From contig JAEZJK010000069.1 of assembly GCA_023415835.1 (NCBI GenBank), positions 1 to 35,295 on the forward strand: 35,295 nucleotides of DNA. Direction: 5' to 3'. This document shows positions 31,136 to 35,295 of this stretch, in pieces. The notes beneath the pieces are model-generated. The model was not told where the DNA came from. It was given only the letters and a program-made list of their open reading frames with translations, and did not search any database. Each line of letters opens with the position of its first letter. The stretch's first letter is position 1. A program made the position numbers and the translations under genes. The DNA is from Bacillota bacterium (GTDB lineage Bacteria > Bacillota > UBA4882 > UBA8346).

Positions 31136-32509
31136 CTACATAACAAGTTCAAAACATTCTTCTTTACTGTCTCGGTCTTGACGGTCCATTAAGGCATTGA
31201 GAATCTTCTCGACCAGGCGTAAAGCACCCGTATAACCGACGTTTGGGAAGTAAGAGTGGCCGATCCGGTCTAAAATGGGGAAACCAAACCGGATAAAGGG
31301 AATATCTTCATCCCTGGCGATATATTTACCGTAAGTATTTCCGATCAAGAGATCAACCGGTTCATTTTTAATCCATTGGTGAAGCAGAAAGATATCTGCG
31401 GCTTGTTTAAACTTGGCTTCCGGAATCTCTTTTAAGATTTCAGCCATTTTTTCTTCAAACCGTTTGCCGGGAGTACCGGTAACTACATAGACGGGACGCA
31501 TATTTAGGCTTACTAAGAATTCGCTCAAACCGATCAATTGATCGGGATCTCCGAATAAAGCAACCCGCTTGCCGTAGAAATAATTCTGCATATCGCTGAT
31601 GACATCCAATAAACGGCCCCGTTCCATATTGATTGACTCCGGAACACCGATCCCGGCCATTTGACGCAGGGTGTCGATGAAACGGTCGGTAGCTAACAAG
31701 CCGTAGGGTATCTCTAACAATTCGTACTTTACTTTACATTTAGCATCCAATGCTTCAGCCGCAGCTAAAGAAGCAAACGCTCCTAAGGCAATGGTGCCGG
31801 TGCTATCGCCGGTTGTTTTCAGTTGGTTAACCGTAACCCCACCAGCGGGATAGAACTGGTGTTTACCGGTTAACGGCGCATCCAATATGTCGGAGGTATC
31901 CGGAAAGAGTACGCTTTTAATCCCCAATTCAGCGACTAAGCGTTTAATCTCACGCATATCGGAAGGTTCGACCCAACCGGGGATGATATTGATTTGCGCT
32001 TTCTTGGTCCCGGTAGATTCGGAAAAATTAGTGGCCATGCTTTTAACCATATTAGAAAAACCAGTTATATGGGAACCGACGAAACTTGGAGTATTGCAAT
32101 GAATCACATATTTCCCTTCGGGAATTTTTCCGTCATCCTTGGCTTTGGAAACGATTTGCAAAATATCGTCGCCAATAACTTCACTTAAACAAGTGGTGTG
32201 CACCGCAATGATATCCGGATTATAAATGGTGAAAATATTATTGATGGCTTCCAGCAAATTTGCTTGACCGCCGAAAACCGAGGCGCCTTCAGTAAATGAG
32301 CTGGTGGAAGCCATGACCGGTTCTTTGTAATGACGGGTCAATGTGCTGCGGTGATAAGAGCAGCACCCCTGAGAACCATGACTATGCGGCAAACAGTTAC
32401 GGATACCTAGGGCCGCATACATAGCGCCAATGGGTTGACAGGTTTTGGCCGGGTTGATGGTCAGCGCTTCCCGTTCGGTTATCGCTTTCGGTGTATGACG
32501 CAACAGCAT
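31136..32509 (-). CDS. nifK: Nitrogenase molybdenum-iron protein beta chain
   Basis: The beta subunit of dinitrogenase; with NifD it binds the P-cluster. The P-cluster cysteines are visible in PAKTCQPIGA (C24), HGSQGCCSYHRS (C49) and HTTCLSEVIGDD (C107), along with SSFTEGASVFGGQ. At 457 residues it is the short clostridial form that lacks the 50-60-residue N-terminal extension of the Azotobacter protein, which matches the NifD carrying an internal insertion. AAAGGAGG is nine bases before ATG 32509. It follows nifD after 19 bases. Confidence 0.97.
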   Translation of the reverse strand: MLLRHTPKAITEREALTINPAKTCQPIGAMYAALGIRNCLPHSHGSQGCCSYHRSTLTRHYKEPVMASTSSFTEGASVFGGQANLLEAINNIFTIYNPDIIAVHTTCLSEVIGDDILQIVSKAKDDGKIPEGKYVIHCNTPSFVGSHITGFSNMVKSMATNFSESTGTKKAQINIIPGWVEPSDMREIKRLVAELGIKSVLFPDTSDILDAPLTGKHQFYPAGGVTVNQLKTTGDSTGTIALGAFASLAAAEALDAKCKVKYELLEIPYGLLATDRFIDTLRQMAGIGVPESINMERGRLLDVISDMQNYFYGKRVALFGDPDQLIGLSEFLVSLNMRPVYVVTGTPGKRFEEKMAEILKEIPEAKFKQAADIFLLHQWIKNEPVDLLIGNTYGKYIARDEDIPFIRFGFPILDRIGHSYFPNVGYTGALRLVEKILNALMDRQDRDSKEECFELVM

Positions 32510-32528
32510 CTTTAGTTACCTCCTTTAA

Positions 32529-34154
32529 TTAATTGGTTTCAAAGGTTGCTATCAATTCCGGATTGATCTGCCAGGGAGCTTTAATGTATTTCCAAACTTT
32601 GGCATGGACTATCTGATCGATATCTTGATAAAAATTGATTGCGCCTTGGAACCCGGCATATGGGCCGCGATAGTCATAGCTGTGAAGTTGTTTACAGGGG
32701 ACCCCCATTTTTTGAATGACATACTTTTCTTTAATGCCGGCGCAAAATACATCAGGCTTGTGAACCTCGATCAACTTCTCCATTTCATAATGGCTGATAT
32801 CATCAATTACCAATGTCCCTCTAGCCATCTCCGCCATCATCCCGTCATAATCTTTGAACCGAAAACCTTCGTTTTCTAATTTGCTCAGTTCAGCCTCGGT
32901 TTTCCGGGGACGATAGCGGTCGGGGTCCGCCTCGACCGTGAGCTCCTCGATATTACGGCTATCGGCATCAACTTTGATGGTGGGCATCACGCGACGGCCT
33001 TCGTAATCGTCGCGATGGGCGAACTCATAACCGGCAGCCACCGTCTTCATGCCAATTTCAGCGAAAAGGTCTTGATAATGATGGGCCCGGGACCCCCCGA
33101 CGAACAACATAGCGGTTTTCCCCTCGCAACTTGCTTTTACTCTGGTTTTAACTTGATCCACCTTAAGTATTTCTTCGGCAATTACCTCTTCGACACGGTC
33201 AATTAGTTCCTGATCGTCAAAGTATTTGGCAATTTTACGTAATGATTTGGCGGTAGAACTTGCGCCGATAAAGTTGACTTTGATCCAGGGGATGCCATAC
33301 TTAGTCTCCATCATTTCGGCCACATAGTTAATGGAGCGATGGCACATGATGCAATTTAAATCGGCGGTATGCGAATTAGCAAAACTATCATAGGATGAAT
33401 CGCCGCTAAAAGTGGCCACCAGATCAATCCCGCATTTTTGTAAAATCCGTTCGATTTCAAAGGCGTCACCGCCGATGTTGTATTCGCCCAACAGATTAAT
33501 CATGTATTTGGAACTTCGCTGGGTATCATCCAAACCGATCACATGCCGGAACAATTGATTATTGGCGATATGATGGCCGGCGGACTGGCTGACGCCCTTA
33601 TAACCTTCACAGCTGAAGCCGAAGATGTTAATCCCCAGTTCTTCTTTCATCTCCCGGGCCACGGAGTGGACATCGTCGCCGATTAAACCCACCGGGCAGG
33701 TGGAGAAGATACCGATTGCCTTTGGTTTGAAAATTTCATAAGCTTCACGAATCGCCTGGCGGAGTTTTTTCTCGCCGCCGAAGACAATATTGTCCTCCTG
33801 CATATCGGTGGAGAAACAGTAGGTCATTAAATTATAATCTTCATCGCCGTGGGGCCGGGTTTGGTTCCGCCGGGTCAACCAGCTATAAAAGCCGCAACCA
33901 ATCGGCCCGTGGGTCAGATTCAAGATATCACGGGTCGGCCCGAGAACCACCCCTTTGCACCCGGCATAAGTACAGCCCCGTTGGGTAATAATCCCGGGAA
34001 TGGTCCGAACATTGGCCTGGATTTCCGGCATGGCCTCAGGATCCGGATCGTTGATTACCATCTGTTTAGAACGTTTTCGCGCTATTTTAGTAGGATAGTT
34101 TTTTAGCATCTCTTCGCGAGTTGCTTCAAGTTTTTGGGCCGAATTCTTAGACAT
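32529..34154 (-). CDS. nifD: Nitrogenase molybdenum-iron protein alpha chain
   Basis: The catalytic subunit, binding FeMo-cofactor. P-cluster cysteines are C61, C87 and C153 (TQRGCTYAGC, GPIGCGFYSW, STCPVGLIGDD). FeMo-cofactor ligands are C271 in IMCHRSINY and H491 in KQLHSYDYRGPY; the H194/H195 pair and Q190 in GVSQSAGHHI near the active site are also conserved. At 541 residues it is longer than the Azotobacter chain; about 50 extra residues at roughly 384-435 (between AHRDDYEGRR and FRFKDYD) are the clostridial-type insertion. AAGGAGGG precedes ATG 34154. The ligand set shows a molybdenum, not vanadium or iron-only, enzyme. Confidence 0.97.
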   Translation of the reverse strand: MSKNSAQKLEATREEMLKNYPTKIARKRSKQMVINDPDPEAMPEIQANVRTIPGIITQRGCTYAGCKGVVLGPTRDILNLTHGPIGCGFYSWLTRRNQTRPHGDEDYNLMTYCFSTDMQEDNIVFGGEKKLRQAIREAYEIFKPKAIGIFSTCPVGLIGDDVHSVAREMKEELGINIFGFSCEGYKGVSQSAGHHIANNQLFRHVIGLDDTQRSSKYMINLLGEYNIGGDAFEIERILQKCGIDLVATFSGDSSYDSFANSHTADLNCIMCHRSINYVAEMMETKYGIPWIKVNFIGASSTAKSLRKIAKYFDDQELIDRVEEVIAEEILKVDQVKTRVKASCEGKTAMLFVGGSRAHHYQDLFAEIGMKTVAAGYEFAHRDDYEGRRVMPTIKVDADSRNIEELTVEADPDRYRPRKTEAELSKLENEGFRFKDYDGMMAEMARGTLVIDDISHYEMEKLIEVHKPDVFCAGIKEKYVIQKMGVPCKQLHSYDYRGPYAGFQGAINFYQDIDQIVHAKVWKYIKAPWQINPELIATFETN

Positions 34155-34185
34155 TGAGTACCCTCCTTCGATGAAACATTTAAAA

Positions 34186-34569
34186 TCAGGCTTTATCCAG
34201 CACTACATCACCGGATTCCCCCGTCCGAACTCGATAGGCGTCGGCGATCGGCATAACAAATATTTTACCGTCTCCCGGCTGCCCCGTCTGATTGACTTCA
34301 ATAATGGTCGTGACGGTTTTTTGAACCAAAGTGTCCGGGACAACTATCCAGAGAAGCCGCTTTGGAATTAAACGCGGGCCTTTGCTCAACTGGGAAATTG
34401 CCTCTTCGTATCCATTTTTGGCTCCTTCCAACAGTTTAAAGTCGACATTGCCCTTGCCGCGCCCCATCACCCGGCCGGTGGCGGTAAAAGATGAGATTCC
34501 GGCGTCCACCAATGCTTTTTTCGTCTTATTCATCATGTTCATCCGGATTACAGCCATAACTTCCTTCAA
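34186..34569 (-). CDS. nifI2: NifI2, PII-like nitrogenase regulator
   Basis: One of two PII-family proteins that, in archaea and clostridia, bind dinitrogenase and switch it off when nitrogen is plentiful; 2-oxoglutarate and ATP relieve this. The sequence opens MKEVMAVIRMNMMNKTKKAL and has the ATGRVMGRGKG loop entry, PKRLLWIVVPDTLVQ and GQPGDGKIFVMPIADAYRVRTGE, which fit NifI2. TTG 34569 is chosen because GGAGG (34582-34578) lies eight bases before it; the nearby ATG 34574 runs into a stop after two codons. The protein is 127 residues. The gene is cotranscribed between nifI1 and nifD. Confidence 0.93.
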   Translation of the reverse strand: MKEVMAVIRMNMMNKTKKALVDAGISSFTATGRVMGRGKGNVDFKLLEGAKNGYEEAISQLSKGPRLIPKRLLWIVVPDTLVQKTVTTIIEVNQTGQPGDGKIFVMPIADAYRVRTGESGDVVLDKA

Positions 34570-34583
34570 TTCATTCGCCTCCT

Positions 34584-34910
34584 TCAAACCTCTTTCACGC
34601 CGGAACTGACGGTATATGCCTCTTCAACCGGTGTGACAAAAATTTTTCCATCTCCGAAGGAGCCTTTGGGGCCGGTCCGGGCGCTATTCATAACAGTTTC
34701 AACCACAAAGTCCTTGTCTTTGTCAGGGATCACCATGATTAACAAATCTTTCGGGAGTTCATCGTAATGGATTTCGCCTACTTTTAAACCCCGCTGTTTA
34801 CCTCGGCCAAACACCGGCACTTTAGTTACAGCCGGGAAACCGGCTTCCATTAACGCCGCCATTACTTCATCAGATTTTTCCGGACGGACAATCGCCCTGA
34901 TCATTAACAT
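34584..34910 (-). CDS. nifI1: NifI1, PII-like nitrogenase regulator
   Basis: The partner of NifI2. The 108 residues begin MLMIRAIVRPEKSDEVMAAL and show FGRGKQRGLKVGEIHYDELP (the T-loop segment), MVIPDKDKDFVVETVMNSAR and the PII C-terminal GDGKIFVTPVEEAYTVSSG. The tyrosine in IHYDELP occupies the T-loop. AAGGAGG precedes ATG 34910. nifI1 and nifI2 between nifH and nifD is the diagnostic arrangement of group II/III (archaeal and clostridial) nif clusters. Confidence 0.95.
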   Translation of the reverse strand: MLMIRAIVRPEKSDEVMAALMEAGFPAVTKVPVFGRGKQRGLKVGEIHYDELPKDLLIMVIPDKDKDFVVETVMNSARTGPKGSFGDGKIFVTPVEEAYTVSSGVKEV

Positions 34911-34968
34911 CGATAATTCCTCCTTCTAATTTTAAAATTTACTTATTCGTCAACCATTGATTTTGAAA

Positions 34969-35011
34969 GCACTGCTGAATTTCTAATTTGGGAAAGGAAG
35001 TCTAACAGTGC
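34969..35011 (-). other. Possible stem-loop between nifH and nifI1
   Basis: GCACTG (34969-34974) can pair with CAGTGC (35006-35011) around a 31-base loop, in the 114-base gap after nifH. Stem-loops here often stabilise nifH mRNA or cause partial termination. The stem is short, so this is tentative. Confidence 0.3.
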
Positions 35012-35024
35012 CCCCGGCTACTGC

Positions 35025-35295
35025 TTAGTTGGCAATACCGAATTCAATCAACAGTTTTTCCAGTTCTTCGATGGAGAGCGGTTTCGGGATTACGAACATG
35101 TCGTTTTCATCAATCCGTTTCGCCAAGTTCCGGTATTCATCCGCTTGGGGGTGGGACGGATCATAGTGGATTACTGTTTTCCGGTTGATCTCCGCCTTTT
35201 GCACCATGTTGTCGCGGGGTACGAAATAAATCATTTGAGTACCCAATCGTTTGGCCAATTGTTCAATCATTTGTTGTTCGTTATCAACTTTCCGG
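35025..35295 (-). CDS. nifH: Nitrogenase iron protein (C-terminal part; 5' end outside the window)
   Basis: Only the last 90 residues are present; the gene runs off the right edge. The sequence matches the NifH C-terminal region: RKVDNEQQ, then LAKRLGTQMIYFVPRDNMVQ, EINRKTVIHYDP, QADEYRNLAKRI and the final LEKLLIEFGIAN. The protein ends shortly after EFG, without the longer tail of the Azotobacter Fe protein, as in other clostridial-type NifH. The [4Fe-4S]-ligating cysteines and the P-loop are not in view. It begins the operon read towards lower coordinates. Confidence 0.94.
   Translation of the reverse strand, partial: RKVDNEQQMIEQLAKRLGTQMIYFVPRDNMVQKAEINRKTVIHYDPSHPQADEYRNLAKRIDENDMFVIPKPLSIEELEKLLIEFGIAN

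Noticed and set aside
32529..34154. Vanadium or iron-only alternative nitrogenase
   Set aside because: No delta-subunit gene (vnfG/anfG) lies between the two large subunits, and the alpha chain has the clostridial NifD insertion and FeMo-type partners NifE/N and ModAB.
34186..34910. GlnB/GlnK-type general nitrogen PII proteins
   Set aside because: The tandem placement between nifH and nifD and the opening MLMIRAIVRP / MKEVMAVIRM identify NifI1/NifI2.

Overview
The window looks like chromosome of a spore-forming, anaerobic, nitrogen-fixing member of the Bacillota. Three things point there. First, the order dnaX, ybaB, recR, yaaL-like, bofA, gin/csfB, yaaO-like, tmk, yaaQ (darA), yaaR, holB, yaaT (ricT) at 12277-20881 is the block found near the origin in Bacillus and Clostridia, and it carries two sporulation regulators (BofA-like and the sigma-G inhibitor Gin). 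Second, leuA sits behind a complete T-box leader. Third, the nif cluster is of clostridial type: nifI1 and nifI2 between nifH and nifD, a short NifK, a NifD with an internal insertion, and a Clostridium pasteurianum-type 2Fe-2S ferredoxin. The class cannot be fixed from this window.

Layout. 1-11990 is an accessory or household stretch on the plus strand: a nitroreductase, a small secreted protein, an orphan CheR, the tight acpS-nnr-alr-lipoyl-like cluster with 4-11 bp overlaps, a membrane-anchored GlucD_C-like surface protein, and a large fusion of a class III aminotransferase to an acyl-ACP-reductase-like domain. A divergent CapA-like phosphoesterase, a TM1266-type regulator and a UbiA/MenA-like prenyltransferase follow. 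11991-12276 is non-coding with degenerate direct and inverted repeats. 12277-20881 is the conserved DNA replication, repair and sporulation block. 20882-22950 holds a consensus promoter, a leucine-type T-box, leuA and a terminator hairpin that also contains the ribosome-binding site of the next gene (Gfo/Idh/MocA oxidoreductase).

23992-35295, on the minus strand, is the nitrogen-fixation cluster, read nifH (5' part outside the window), nifI1, nifI2, nifD, nifK, nifE, nifN, nifB, 2Fe-2S ferredoxin, nifV, modA, modB. It supplies the Fe protein and MoFe protein, PII-type post-translational control (NifI1/I2), FeMo-cofactor assembly (NifB, NifE/N, homocitrate from NifV), an electron-transfer ferredoxin and molybdate uptake. 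ModC and nifS/nifU/nifX are not in the window. NifX-like sequence is fused to the C-terminus of NifB.

The most notable items are the aminotransferase/acyl-ACP-reductase-like fusion (6875-9484), a possible route from an acyl thioester to a fatty amine; a lipoyl/biotinyl-like protein whose modifiable lysine is replaced by aspartate (5370-5654); a predicted GC-rich three-way-junction structure at 5690-5787; a long nested inverted repeat at 11-116; and the combined terminator/ribosome-binding-site hairpin at 22909-22950. Function calls rest on reading the translated sequences and on remembered family motifs; no database search was run.
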